A stretch of 46,420 nt of DNA from an uncultured Lachnospiraceae bacterium (GCA_947627365.1 CANQVT010000018.1:1-46420), one strand, 5' to 3'. Counted from the stretch's first letter, positions 17,825-26,255 are shown. Translations and numbers: made by a program. The notes: generated by a model from the letters alone, not told the origin.

Positions 17825-18469
17825 TTATACCGCGTCCCATCCCATAAAGAACAGCAGCGCGATCGCCTCAAGCGCGCCGAGAACGATCAGCCCGATCTTT
17901 CCGATGATGCCCGGCTTTTTGATCTCCACCGGCGACAGATAACCGATCCCCATCGCGATCAGAAGGAGCGGAAAATAAATCACTCTCTTACAGATGCGGT
18001 GATCGTACAGGATGTAGACGATTGGAAGCAATACCGCGATCGTCGTCACCGGGACGCCAAGATAGCTCTTGCGCTTTCCCTCGCTCTTCTTCTGGCGCTC
18101 CGCCTCAAGCACATTGAAATACGCCAGACGGATCAGCGCGCACAGGACAAACGCCGAAGCCACCACGGCCGCAAGCCTGCTCTTCCCGCAGATCATATAT
18201 ACAAACATGCCCGGCAGCACGCCGAAGCTGATCAGATCGCTCAGCGAATCGATCTGAATGCCGAAATTCTTCTCCTGCTCGGTTCTCCCCTCCTTCGTGG
18301 ACGCCACCGCTCCGTCAAACATGTCGCAGACACCGGAAAACATCAGGCAGAGGATCGCCTCCCAGTATTTCTGTCCCAGCACACACAATATCCCGTAGAA
18401 CGCGAAAAGCATGCCGCAGTATGTAAGTATCACCGTGTAATCATAGTATCCCAATAGCCTCTTCTTCAT
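17825..18469 (-). CDS. pssA: CDP-diacylglycerol-serine O-phosphatidyltransferase
   Basis: Integral membrane CDP-alcohol phosphatidyltransferase making phosphatidylserine; psd immediately downstream supports serine as the alcohol. The 214 residues have about six membrane segments. The CDP-OH-P motif appears as CDMFDGAVAS, then 12 residues, then GIQIDSLSD: the four Asp residues are kept, but the usual Arg after DGxxA is Ser, and the spacer to the Gly is longer than the textbook 8. AGGGGG lies before ATG 18469; the gap to the preceding VTT gene is 12 bases. Confidence 0.92.
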   Translation of the reverse strand: MKKRLLGYYDYTVILTYCGMLFAFYGILCVLGQKYWEAILCLMFSGVCDMFDGAVASTKEGRTEQEKNFGIQIDSLSDLISFGVLPGMFVYMICGKSRLAAVVASAFVLCALIRLAYFNVLEAERQKKSEGKRKSYLGVPVTTIAVLLPIVYILYDHRICKRVIYFPLLLIAMGIGYLSPVEIKKPGIIGKIGLIVLGALEAIALLFFMGWDAV

Positions 18470-18481
18470 GACATGCCCCCT

Positions 18482-19051
18482 CTACTTGATCAGCCCAAAC
18501 GCAATGCTGTAGGCCAGAATGCACCATGGTTTTCCGAGAATGATGATCCAGATAAACTTCCTGCTGCTCATCTTGGTCATCCCGGAGAAATAGCACAGAA
18601 AATCATCCGGAAAAAGCGGCAGCAGTGTCGCGATAAAGAGAAAGAGCCCGTAGGATCTGCTCTTCCGGATCCGATCGCTCCACTTTTCGTACATCTCTCC
18701 CGAAAACATGGTAAGCACAAGATCGATCCCGTATTTTCTTCCCAGAAAATAGGCAATGATGGATCCCACACTGATCCCGATATAATTGCACCAGAATCCG
18801 GTCATCGTGCCGAACATGATCGCGCCGGCCGCACAGCCGAAATAGCCCGGTATCACGGGCACTACGACCTGAAACGCCTGAAACGCCGTGAGAAACAGCG
18901 GCGCCGCCACGCCGAAGCGCTCCATGTAGTGCTGAAGAGATTCGACCGAATTGAATTTGTGTCCCAGCAGAAGCTTCGCAAGCAATGCCAGAAGGATCAC
19001 AAAGCCTGCAATGACCAGGGCCCGCAATTTCTTATTCAAGCAGATCTTCAC
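18482..19051 (-). CDS. TVP38/TMEM64 (VTT, DedA-like) family membrane protein
   Basis: A 189-residue membrane protein with the VTT-domain signature: a hydrophobic start, PVIPGYFGCAAGAIMFG re-entrant-like segment, GSIIAYFLGRKYG, and LPLFPDDFLCYFSGM. VTT/DedA proteins act in lipid transport or scrambling and membrane homeostasis; its place inside a phospholipid operon fits. The start is GTG 19051 or, with better spacing to AAGGGG, TTG 19039. It begins 9 bases after the PAP2 stop. Confidence 0.87.
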   Translation of the reverse strand: MKICLNKKLRALVIAGFVILLALLAKLLLGHKFNSVESLQHYMERFGVAAPLFLTAFQAFQVVVPVIPGYFGCAAGAIMFGTMTGFWCNYIGISVGSIIAYFLGRKYGIDLVLTMFSGEMYEKWSDRIRKSRSYGLFLFIATLLPLFPDDFLCYFSGMTKMSSRKFIWIIILGKPWCILAYSIAFGLIK

Positions 19052-19060
19052 CCCTTCCCG

Positions 19061-19717
19061 TCACCCGTGAAGCCTCCCTACGATGTTCCTGTAACGCCTC
19101 GAAAATCCGCTTTTCTCCACAAGCCGGTAGCTGCCCTCCGCGAGCGCCACACCGGCGAACACATCTATAAGGACATGCTGCTTCGTCGTGAGCGTCGACA
19201 CACAGATTGCGAGCGCAATGACAAGGGACCCCACACGATACCACTTCGGCACGCGCTCATTGCTCCGCACCGCAATAAAGCCAAACCAACTTGTCAGACA
19301 GTGAATGGAAGGGAAAAGATTGTCCGCCGCATCGATCTCATAGAGAAAACGCATCAGCGAGTCCCAGACGGAGCTGCCCGTGATCTCCGGGCGTGTGTTC
19401 GTCGTCGGAAAGAGCAGGAAGCAGAGCAGGCAGAACAGCTTCGCGGCAAAGTCCGCGCTGATAAACCGAAACGCCTTCTCTCTGTACTGCCGGACCCCGA
19501 TGATGTAGTTCACGACCCAGAACAGGTAGCTGCCGAAATAAATGGCGACCGTCCACGGCACAAGCGGAATCTGCATATCCAGCGCACAGGAGATGTCGTA
19601 ATGCATCCGCCCCGTCGTCAGCAGCCGCGTACCGAAATAGGTTACCGTATTGCAGGCGACCGCCAGAAAAAGCGGCAGGTACATTTCGCCCGGTATGATT
19701 TCCCTGAGCTTCCGCAT
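19061..19717 (-). CDS. PAP2-superfamily membrane phosphatase
   Basis: A 218-residue PAP2-type protein with about five membrane segments. Active-site motifs are LFPSIHCLTSW (PSxH) and CVSTLTTKQHVLIDVFAG (the SxxxxxxHxxxD motif). The first motif, usually KxxxxxxRP, is seen as TTNTRP. Likely substrates are phosphatidate, diacylglycerol pyrophosphate or a lipid phosphate; it leads the PssA/Psd operon. ATG 19717 has AAGGAA rather far upstream. Confidence 0.87.
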   Translation of the reverse strand: MRKLREIIPGEMYLPLFLAVACNTVTYFGTRLLTTGRMHYDISCALDMQIPLVPWTVAIYFGSYLFWVVNYIIGVRQYREKAFRFISADFAAKLFCLLCFLLFPTTNTRPEITGSSVWDSLMRFLYEIDAADNLFPSIHCLTSWFGFIAVRSNERVPKWYRVGSLVIALAICVSTLTTKQHVLIDVFAGVALAEGSYRLVEKSGFSRRYRNIVGRLHG

Positions 19718-19759
19718 AGATCCCGTTGCCGTTCCTTTCTCTCACACATTCTTCTCACA

Positions 19760-19812
19760 ATTATAATGGATAGTTCTTACCTCAGCTTTAAAATAATCTT
19801 AAATTTTCTTAA
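19760..19812 (-). promoter_or_regulatory. Promoter of the phospholipid operon with four TTAAG-type direct repeats
   Basis: On the minus strand TTAAGA (19812-19807), TTAAGA (19802-19797), TTAAAG (19791-19786) and GGTAAG (19781-19776) repeat every 10-11 bp, followed by TATAAT (19765-19760). There is no good -35 hexamer. Head-to-tail hexamers on one helix face with a weak -35 are typical of an OmpR-class response-regulator-activated promoter. Confidence 0.5.
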
Positions 19813-19874
19813 CATTTAAACAAAATGGCACAGATTTCACGGCAATTTCGCTTTTTGGGCAGCAACCTTGCGCT

Positions 19875-21011
19875 CTATTTCTTCTCAAAGTACGCTGCGA
19901 CCGTCTTCAGATAGTCCGTGATCGGCAGGTGCTGCGGACAGACGCCTTCGCACTGGCGGCACTCGATGCAGTCGCTCGCTTTCCCTGTATTCTTCGTCAT
20001 ATTGTCGTAGTATTCGCCCTGCGGAGTCCAGCCCTTCGTCTCGACCTCCTGCTTGTCCGCATTGTAGAGCGAGAAGCACTTCGGAATCGGGATTTGTTGC
20101 GGGCAGCCCGGCACGCAGTATTCACAGCCGGTGCAGGGGATCGCGATGCTGCCGTTAATGATCTCGACCGCCTTTTTGATCAGCGTCTTCTCCTCGTCAT
20201 TCACAGGTACAAAATCCGTCATGAAGGCGGTGTTGTCCAGCACCTGCTCCACCGTACTCATACCGCTTAAGACTTTGAATACGCCGTCCAGACTCGCGAC
20301 ATAGCGAATCGCCCAGGACGGAATCGAGGCCTTCGGATTGTAGTCCTTGAACAGGCGCTCGGCCTCCTCCGGGATCTTCGCGAGCGTGCCGCCCTTCACC
20401 GGCTCCATGACGATCACCGGCTTGTTGTGCTTCACTGCCGTCTCATAACATTTCCGCGACTGGATCGCGTTGCTGTCCCAATCCAGATAGTTGATCTGCA
20501 ACTGCACGTACTCAAATTCCGGATGCTCCGCCAGCACCTTATCCAGAAGCTCCGGAGTGTCATGGAAGGAAAAACCGATGTGCTTCACAAACCCCTGCTC
20601 CTTCTTCTCCTGCAGCCAGCGGAAGCAATCAAGCTTCTCAAATGTCTCCAGACTGTGTGAGTTCACGTCATGCAGCCAGTAGTAATCAAAAAAGGTCACG
20701 CCCGTCTTCTCCATCTGCGCCTGAAAGATCTTATCCCGGTCTTCCTTCGTCTCGATAAAACCAGCATGCAACTTGGTCGTGAGGGTGAAGCTGTCCCTCG
20801 GATAGCGGTCGACCAGCGCCTCCTTTGCCGCATTCTCGCTTTTGAAGCCGCAGTACATCCAGGCGGTGTCAAAATAAGTGAAGCCCTTCTCAATGAAGAC
20901 GTCCACCATCTTCTTCACCTGCTCGATGTCGATCTTCGACGGATCGTTCGGGTCGAGCGAAGGAAGCCGCATCAGGCCGAAGCCCAGTTTTCTTGTCCAT
21001 GTCTCTGCCAT
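19875..21011 (-). CDS. Aldo/keto reductase with C-terminal 4Fe-4S domain
   Basis: A 378-residue oxidoreductase. The N-terminal AKR barrel (about 1-285) shows LGFGLMRLP, the catalytic Asp/Tyr in YFDTAWMYCG, and HIGFSFHDT. The C-terminal part carries two cysteine clusters, CTGCEYCVPGCP and CIECRQCEGVCP, for iron-sulfur centres. Such ferredoxin-tailed AKRs are common in anaerobic Clostridia; substrates are generally unknown. ATG 21011 follows AGGAGAGGAG; a longer in-frame start at 21191 lies upstream of the mapped promoter and is rejected. It is transcribed from its own promoter at 21115-21143. Confidence 0.92.
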   Translation of the reverse strand: MAETWTRKLGFGLMRLPSLDPNDPSKIDIEQVKKMVDVFIEKGFTYFDTAWMYCGFKSENAAKEALVDRYPRDSFTLTTKLHAGFIETKEDRDKIFQAQMEKTGVTFFDYYWLHDVNSHSLETFEKLDCFRWLQEKKEQGFVKHIGFSFHDTPELLDKVLAEHPEFEYVQLQINYLDWDSNAIQSRKCYETAVKHNKPVIVMEPVKGGTLAKIPEEAERLFKDYNPKASIPSWAIRYVASLDGVFKVLSGMSTVEQVLDNTAFMTDFVPVNDEEKTLIKKAVEIINGSIAIPCTGCEYCVPGCPQQIPIPKCFSLYNADKQEVETKGWTPQGEYYDNMTKNTGKASDCIECRQCEGVCPQHLPITDYLKTVAAYFEKK

Positions 21012-21114
21012 ACTGTTCTCTCCTCTCCTTTTACATTCACACAATGGTAAAACAACTTTTTTCTGTGTTTCTTTATGTTTCTCTGTGCTTCGTATCTTTA
21101 TGTCTGTCAAAATT

Positions 21115-21143
21115 ATTATAACGTCAAACATTTGCGATGACAA
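21115..21143 (-). promoter_or_regulatory. Promoter of the aldo/keto reductase gene
   Basis: TTGTCA (21143-21138), 17-bp spacer, TATAAT (21120-21115) on the minus strand, about 100 bases before ATG 21011. Confidence 0.65.
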
Positions 21144-21236
21144 CCTAAAAACTTGTCTCCTCCGCAAAGAGCACATTGTCGGCACACACATTCGCGCACT
21201 GACAACACAGAAAACTTGTCCACACCGAAAAAGCGC

Positions 21237-21268
21237 AAAAAGAGGCCGCCCAATTGATGGACGGTCTC
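21237..21268 (-). terminator. Intrinsic terminator of the ATP-grasp/M14 operon
   Basis: On the minus strand GAGACCGTCC and GGGCGGCCTC pair (one mismatch, one G-U) around ATCAATTG, followed by TTTTT. It lies about 75 bases after the last gene of the operon. Confidence 0.65.
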
Positions 21269-21342
21269 AGTCATACACAATTACAGTTTATTCTACAGAA
21301 CAAATTCAACAGCCTGGCGCCGCAAACTCTCTGCCCAGTATT

Positions 21343-22275
21343 TCATCCCCGTATCAGCCGGTATACCGCCGCATTTGCGTAGACGAGCGGCTCCTCCTGT
21401 GCGAAGAACACGACGCCGTCTGCCGGTGCGACGATCTCCGAGCGCACGCTCCCGTCGTAGGGATCCAGCACGCAGGAGAGGACGTCCCCGCGGGTTACAT
21501 TTGTCCCGGGCGCGACAAAGCGGTCGATGATGCCCGCCGCCGCTGTCTGCACATGGACCAGCGCGCTCTCCTCCACCACGCTCGCGATATAGCCCTCATG
21601 CACGAAGGCGGAGTGCTCGATGATATCCTCCTTGCGCAGGAAATTGAGCACGGCGTTCACCGAGAGCGTGACGTCGCCGTAGTCGATCCGGTCTGTCGTT
21701 CCCGCGTACAGGGAGAACGCGTTCGACTCCCACACCTGCCAGTTGTAATTCAACGTCGTCGTGTCGTAGGGGCGCGGTTCGCGCAGCACGATGTACGGCA
21801 GGCCGAACTCACGCGCCATGTCGACGTTCTCGTAGCCGGTCTTCATCATCCGCACATGCGGGACAAATACGCCCGGAATGTAGAAGCTCGCGAACTGGAT
21901 GCCGTTTTTGTAATCCTTGATTGTCTCGAACAGTCCGGCCGCGATGCGCTGCGTCGTTTCTCCCAGATCGTACCCCGGAAACATCCGGTTGATATCGGTG
22001 TTGTCCGTGGGCCAGAAGCGCTTCTTGATATTCATGGAGTGCGTGTTTACAGACGGAATCACCAGGATCGATTTTCCTTCCCGGATGTGTCCCTCCGCTT
22101 CCAGACGCTTCAGCGCGCGCACCAGCTGCGAGCAGGTATAGAGCTGTTGTACCTCGTTGCCGCGCAGAGCGCCGACGATGCAGGCCGATTTCTCCCCCTG
22201 TCCAAACTCAAATCCGGTGATGCGGAAGCTGTCCCGGTAAAGCGATTTCAACTCGTAAATGATTTTTCTCTCCAT
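21343..22275 (-). CDS. AstE/AspA-like M14-family protein lacking zinc ligands (predicted pseudoenzyme)
   Basis: A 310-residue member of the succinylglutamate desuccinylase/aspartoacylase (M14) family, paralogous to the gene 4 bases upstream. The same architecture is kept, including NTHSMNIKKRFWP, DINRMFPG and a C-terminal beta domain with DPYDGSVRSEIVAPADGVVF. But the first zinc motif is GALRGNE, with Arg38 where the neighbour has His38, and the second His motif (DIHAS in the neighbour) reads QFASF. Glu41 remains. It therefore probably does not bind zinc normally and may be a regulatory or structural partner of the active paralog. GGAGGTG, inside the end of the upstream gene, precedes ATG 22275. 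Confidence 0.82.
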   Translation of the reverse strand: MERKIIYELKSLYRDSFRITGFEFGQGEKSACIVGALRGNEVQQLYTCSQLVRALKRLEAEGHIREGKSILVIPSVNTHSMNIKKRFWPTDNTDINRMFPGYDLGETTQRIAAGLFETIKDYKNGIQFASFYIPGVFVPHVRMMKTGYENVDMAREFGLPYIVLREPRPYDTTTLNYNWQVWESNAFSLYAGTTDRIDYGDVTLSVNAVLNFLRKEDIIEHSAFVHEGYIASVVEESALVHVQTAAAGIIDRFVAPGTNVTRGDVLSCVLDPYDGSVRSEIVAPADGVVFFAQEEPLVYANAAVYRLIRG

Positions 22276-22279
22276 CGTC

Positions 22280-23197
22280 CTACACCTCCAGGATCCGCGC
22301 GATCAGCGAGCCTTCGTCGACCACCGGGTATTCTCTGAGCGTAAACACCATGCCGTCGCAGGGCGACAGGATGCGCTCGACCACCCTTCCCTCGTGCGGG
22401 CTCACGATGTCCCCGATGTAATCGTTTTTTCTGACCTGCTTCGTGTGCTCAACCTGAGGAATGAAAATCCCGGAGGCCGCCGCGTTGATGAACTGCACCT
22501 GTCCGTCTGTGGAGATGATCGGCTTCCTCGGCTCGCCCGCCTCGCCGGACCAAATGCCCATGTGCTTCATCAGGCTGAAAATTCCCTCCGTAAGCTGCAT
22601 GCAATATTCCCTCGTGATGCGCATGCCGACCCCCATCTCGACCACGAGCGTAGGCGTCCCGATCGAGTTCAGCGAATAGGCCAGGGTAGACTCCAGCACC
22701 GTCGCCGCAGCGTGCACCCACACAAAGTCGACGTTCAGGTGTTTCGCCAGCGGCACAAGATCCTTTGACGTCTGCGTGTTGATCCGCACCTGCGGGATCT
22801 CGCGCAGAAAAATATTGCTGGCATGAATATCGATGCACACGTCGCTGCCCGCGATGTCCCCGACGATCTTCGACGCAATGTACTCTGTCATCGCCCCGTC
22901 CTCCGTGCCCGGAAATATCCGGTTCATATCCAGATCGAAGCCCGGGATCCCGCGCGTGATCGAGTCGATGCCGAGCGGATTCAGCGCCGGGTAAATGTCC
23001 ACCGTTCCGTTTAAATACTCCGGGCGCTCCTGCAGGCGCCTCGCCACCTCGAAGCAGACCGCCTGTCCCTCGAGCTCGTCCCCGTGCGTCCCGGTAACGA
23101 TGCTGATCCGCTTCCCCTGCCCCGAGCCGATGCGGTTCTTTACAATTCGTAGCGTCTCGTCCACCGGCATGGCGATTTTCGTCACTGTCTGTATCAT
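22280..23197 (-). CDS. AstE/AspA-like zinc M14 carboxypeptidase or amidohydrolase
   Basis: A 305-residue succinylglutamate desuccinylase/aspartoacylase family protein. The zinc ligands are intact: His38 and Glu41 in GTHGDELEG and His125 in CIDIHAS; VEMGVG may supply the catalytic Glu. The C-terminal beta domain contains SPHEGRVVE and SPCDGMVF. The family hydrolyses N-acyl amino acids or short peptide amide bonds. It lies between a transglutaminase and its own degenerate paralog in a five-gene operon (gaps 13 and 4 bases), so a peptide-like or amide substrate made or used by the upstream enzymes is plausible. Confidence 0.87.
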   Translation of the reverse strand: MIQTVTKIAMPVDETLRIVKNRIGSGQGKRISIVTGTHGDELEGQAVCFEVARRLQERPEYLNGTVDIYPALNPLGIDSITRGIPGFDLDMNRIFPGTEDGAMTEYIASKIVGDIAGSDVCIDIHASNIFLREIPQVRINTQTSKDLVPLAKHLNVDFVWVHAAATVLESTLAYSLNSIGTPTLVVEMGVGMRITREYCMQLTEGIFSLMKHMGIWSGEAGEPRKPIISTDGQVQFINAAASGIFIPQVEHTKQVRKNDYIGDIVSPHEGRVVERILSPCDGMVFTLREYPVVDEGSLIARILEV

Positions 23198-23210
23198 ATC
23201 CTCATTCTCC

Positions 23211-24131
23211 TCATTCTTTTTCTGAAACAGGCCGCACGCTCACACGCACGGTCTGCGTCTCCCGCGCAGGGTTGAAATAGACGCCCCGGTTGACAAGGCA
23301 GTCCCTGCAGTCCCTACCGTGCGAAAGCTTGATGTACCTGCCGTCCGCCGCGCAGTTGTGCGTCGGATCAAGCGCATACCAGCGCCCGTCCGAATAGACC
23401 TCTGCCCACGCGTGCGTCTCGCCCTCCCCGGCCAGCATGCCGGCCACGTAGCGCGCGGCGATTCCGTCCATCCGGCACAGCGTGATCAGAAGCTGCGCGA
23501 AATCCTGGCATACGCCGCAGCCCTTCTCCATCGCCTGCTCCGAGGTCGTATAGGTGTCGGTAGCGCCGCTCTGATAGACAAAGTCCCGGTGCAGACAATC
23601 CATGAAATAAAGTGCCCGCCGCAGAGCGCAATTTTCCTCCTGCCCCGCCCGAAAAGCAGGAGCAGACGTCTCGGTCTGTCCCTGCGAAAGTTCTCCCAAC
23701 CTGTCCGCTTCGGTCCCGGTGCTTCCGACAAATGTCGTGTTATTCCCGGAGAGCGGCTCCCCGGAACAAAGCTTCTCATAGTAACGTATGACAAAGGCGC
23801 CGGGCGCGGTCACCGGCGTCTGATACAAAAACACCTCCCACGGAATCCGATCCGGCATCTCAGCCTCGCTCAATCCTGTCCTCACATGCCCCGTGACGCG
23901 GACGACAAACACACTGTGATGGTCGCTCGCCGCCCCGTAGATACACGCGTTCCCGAAGCCGTCCTGTCCGTTCGAAAGCCAGGTGTAGGGCGACACCCTC
24001 CAGCGGACGTCCGTGACCCTCTGGCACGCCCCGTTTCTCGGAAGACACATGAGCCGGAAATCGTGCCGCGTGATCTCCCGGTCGAATTCCGATCGCATCT
24101 CATAGGAAAATTCCAACAGCTTCTCACACAT
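23211..24131 (-). CDS. Transglutaminase-like cysteine protease (bacterial TGase N-terminal region)
   Basis: A 306-residue protein of the transglutaminase-like superfamily, the type with an N-terminal bacterial beta domain (about 1-120). The triad is complete: Cys208 in GCGVCQDFAQ, His240 in THAWAEVYSDG and Asp255 in ALDPTHN. Members are thought to act as peptidases, amidases or amide-forming enzymes. It overlaps the alpha-E gene by 8 bases (ATGTGTGA), a sign of tight coupling. A Gly/Thr/Glu-rich stretch of about 35 residues (near 23640-23745) precedes the helix leading to the active-site Cys. Confidence 0.88.
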   Translation of the reverse strand: MCEKLLEFSYEMRSEFDREITRHDFRLMCLPRNGACQRVTDVRWRVSPYTWLSNGQDGFGNACIYGAASDHHSVFVVRVTGHVRTGLSEAEMPDRIPWEVFLYQTPVTAPGAFVIRYYEKLCSGEPLSGNNTTFVGSTGTEADRLGELSQGQTETSAPAFRAGQEENCALRRALYFMDCLHRDFVYQSGATDTYTTSEQAMEKGCGVCQDFAQLLITLCRMDGIAARYVAGMLAGEGETHAWAEVYSDGRWYALDPTHNCAADGRYIKLSHGRDCRDCLVNRGVYFNPARETQTVRVSVRPVSEKE

Positions 24132-24792
24132 TCAGAATCTGTCCCAGCTGCACCAGCGCCGCGTCGTAGTCCACAACCGGGGCGTCGATGATCCCTTTCA
24201 GTTTTTCCAGCACCTCCGCGTTGTAAGGCATGCCGCTCTCCTTCGCGCGCGGCACGAGACGCATATAGCCGCGGTGCAGTTCCGCCGGACTACGGCGGAA
24301 GCGCAGATAGAGATCCAGCCGCTCCACGCGCTTGCCGAATTTCATCACGCCGCGGACGCAGCGCCCGTCGATCTGGTCGTCCACACAGCCCCAGAACGCC
24401 AGAAGATTGTCGACCACCTTCTGGATCCGCATCATCGGCGCATGGCTCGCCGCGGCCGCCTCCAGCCCGTACACCGCCATCTGGATGTAGGCCAGCGTCT
24501 CCGTCCCGATCTCGTCCCGCATGACGATCGCGTTGTCGTAGGCGCGCAGCAGATTGCTCAGGATGGAATTCGGGTCGCTCCTGTCGTAGCCGTAGCGCGT
24601 GATGAAATCCTCTTTCGAGTTGTAGATGTTCGGAATGTCCAGAAGCTCGCAGATTTTTATATAATAACTGTCGTCCAGGTCGATCATGCTGTCGTAGCCG
24701 TCGCAGTAGAGCTTCAGCGTCGTGTAGACGCGCTCCGAATAACGCCCGAGCCAGTACAGATGATCCGCCTTTTCTACCGTGATAATACCCAT
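24124..24792 (-). CDS. Alpha-E domain protein (DUF403)
   Basis: A 222-residue all-helical alpha-E domain protein. The N-terminal motif ADHLYWLGRYSERVY is typical of the family. Its biochemical role is unknown; it nearly always accompanies a circularly permuted ATP-grasp protein and a transglutaminase, as here. ATG 24792 with AAGGATAC upstream is chosen; it overlaps the end of the ATP-grasp gene by 19 bases. The 3' end overlaps the transglutaminase start by 8 bases. Confidence 0.88.
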   Translation of the reverse strand: MGIITVEKADHLYWLGRYSERVYTTLKLYCDGYDSMIDLDDSYYIKICELLDIPNIYNSKEDFITRYGYDRSDPNSILSNLLRAYDNAIVMRDEIGTETLAYIQMAVYGLEAAAASHAPMMRIQKVVDNLLAFWGCVDDQIDGRCVRGVMKFGKRVERLDLYLRFRRSPAELHRGYMRLVPRAKESGMPYNAEVLEKLKGIIDAPVVDYDAALVQLGQILNV

Positions 24793-26087
24793 GTATCCTT
24801 GAAACCTCCTCCCTGCGACGAGTTGACGATGAACGAATCCGGATTGCGCGAGAACCGGGTCAGGCCGCTCTTCCACACCGAGACGTCCCCGTCCGTCAGA
24901 ACAAACGCGCGCAGATCAGCCTTGCGCGGCGTGCGCTCGCCGTTCTCCATGATATCGATATCTATGAAATCGATCACGTCCTGCGCGATGAACCGTCTCG
25001 GCTCGTGCTTGATGAGCGCGATCATGTCCTCCTTCTCCTTGCGCGTCAGCTTGTTTCCGAACACAACCCCGTAGCCGCCCGCCTCCGCTACATCCTTGAT
25101 CACGATCTCGTCAAAGCGGTCGAGCACGTACTTCCGATCCTCCTCATAGTAAGGCAGGTACGTCGGCGCGTTGTGTGTGATGCAGTCCTCGCCCAGATAA
25201 TATTTCACCATCTTCGGGACGAAATAATAAATCCCCTTGTCATCGGCCACGCCGTTGCCCGGCGCGTTCAGAATCGCCACATTGCCCTTACGGAACACGT
25301 CGAACAGATGCGGTACGCCGATCACGGACTCCGGCAGGAAATTCATCGGATCCAGATACTCGTCGGAAAGACGGCGGTAGAGCGCGCCGACCCGCTGCTT
25401 CTTCCCGTTGTAATCGAGATAATACAGCATATCCTTCTCAACGAACAGGTTGCTGCCGGTCACGAGGGCCGCCCCGGTCTTCTCCGCCAGATAGGAATGC
25501 TCGAAGAACGCGGCGTTGTAGCGCCCCGGCGTCATGATGACATTGTCCCCGCCCGTGTTCACATAGTCCATGACCTGCTTCAGCAGTCCCGCGTAATTTC
25601 GATTGTCTTCGATCTTCATCTCGCGGAACGTCGCCGGGCTCGCGCGCCTGCAGAGCTCCCGCGCGATCAGCGGATAGGACGCGCCGGACGGCACGCGCAG
25701 ATTGTCCTCGAGCACATACCAGGTACCGTCCTTCGACTGAACGAGATCGATGCCGGAAATGTGGCTCGCGATGCCCTTCGGCGTCCGCACGCCCTCGCAC
25801 TGCGCCAGATAGCCCGTCGAAGAGTAGATAAATTCCGGCGGGATCACGCCGTCCTTGACGATTTTCTTGTCTGTATAGATGTCCGCGAGGAAGCAGTTCA
25901 GCGCCGTCACCCGCTGCTTCAGCCCGCGCTCCAGATACGCAAACTCATCCGCGTCGATAACGCGCGGAATTGCATCAAACGGAAACAGCTGCTCCTTGAA
26001 CACCCCGTTTTTGTAAATGCCGAACTTCACTCCGTACCGCGCGAGCTGTTCGTTGATCGCGTCGGCATCCCTGCACAAATCATACAT
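24774..26087 (-). CDS. Circularly permuted ATP-grasp protein (type 2)
   Basis: A 437-residue CPA ATP-grasp protein (DUF404/DUF407 type), predicted to form amide or peptide bonds at the expense of ATP. Visible family motifs include LEDNLRVPSGASYPL, TPGRYNAAFFEHSYLA, NAPGNGVADDKGIYYF and the C-terminal NSSQGGGFKDTWVL. It leads the five-gene operon. ATG 26087 follows CAGGTGAC and lies one base after the stop of an open frame spanning the leader. A promoter, an early terminator and repeat copy B precede it. Confidence 0.9.
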   Translation of the reverse strand: MYDLCRDADAINEQLARYGVKFGIYKNGVFKEQLFPFDAIPRVIDADEFAYLERGLKQRVTALNCFLADIYTDKKIVKDGVIPPEFIYSSTGYLAQCEGVRTPKGIASHISGIDLVQSKDGTWYVLEDNLRVPSGASYPLIARELCRRASPATFREMKIEDNRNYAGLLKQVMDYVNTGGDNVIMTPGRYNAAFFEHSYLAEKTGAALVTGSNLFVEKDMLYYLDYNGKKQRVGALYRRLSDEYLDPMNFLPESVIGVPHLFDVFRKGNVAILNAPGNGVADDKGIYYFVPKMVKYYLGEDCITHNAPTYLPYYEEDRKYVLDRFDEIVIKDVAEAGGYGVVFGNKLTRKEKEDMIALIKHEPRRFIAQDVIDFIDIDIMENGERTPRKADLRAFVLTDGDVSVWKSGLTRFSRNPDSFIVNSSQGGGFKDTWVLSR

Positions 26088-26112
26088 GTCATGTCACCTG
26101 CCTCTTATTGCT

Positions 26113-26196
26113 TCGCTGCCGCACGACCCGCGTATTACGCCGGCAATTAAACTCCTTGCGAGGGTCGCACCAGCAGCTGGACTCCTCACGCGGGTC
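26113..26196 (-). repeat. Palindromic leader repeat, copy B
   Basis: On the minus strand: GACCCGCG, then GAGGAGTCCAGCTGCTGG, a second half-unit starting GACCCTCGCAAGGAG, and the close CGCGGGTCG-TGC-GGCAGCGA. It matches copy A (3251-3309) at both ends and in the AGGA-containing middle but carries an extra internal half-unit. It sits between the leader terminator and the first gene of the operon. Confidence 0.7.
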
Positions 26197-26201
26197 TGCA
26201 C

Positions 26202-26240
26202 AAAAAAAGGCAGGGACGTCGTTTTCGTGACGTCCTTGCC
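26202..26240 (-). terminator. Leader terminator (attenuator candidate) of the ATP-grasp operon
   Basis: On the minus strand GGCAAGGACGTC and GACGTCCCTGCC form a 12-bp stem (one G-U) around ACGAAAAC, followed by seven T. It begins about 9 bases after the predicted transcription start, so most transcripts would end at about 45 bases unless something prevents it. It could alternatively end read-through from the GH43 region. Confidence 0.7.
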
Positions 26241-26255
26241 TTTCATACATAAACT

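Noticed and set aside
18473..19819. Long plus-strand open frame opposite the PAP2, VTT and pssA-adjacent genes
   Set aside because: Arg/His-rich composition, no ribosome site or family motifs; it is the antisense shadow of clearly recognized membrane-protein genes.
26089..26250. 53-codon leader peptide before the ATP-grasp gene
   Set aside because: Its ATG coincides with the predicted transcription start and has no ribosome site; kept only as an observation in a finding.
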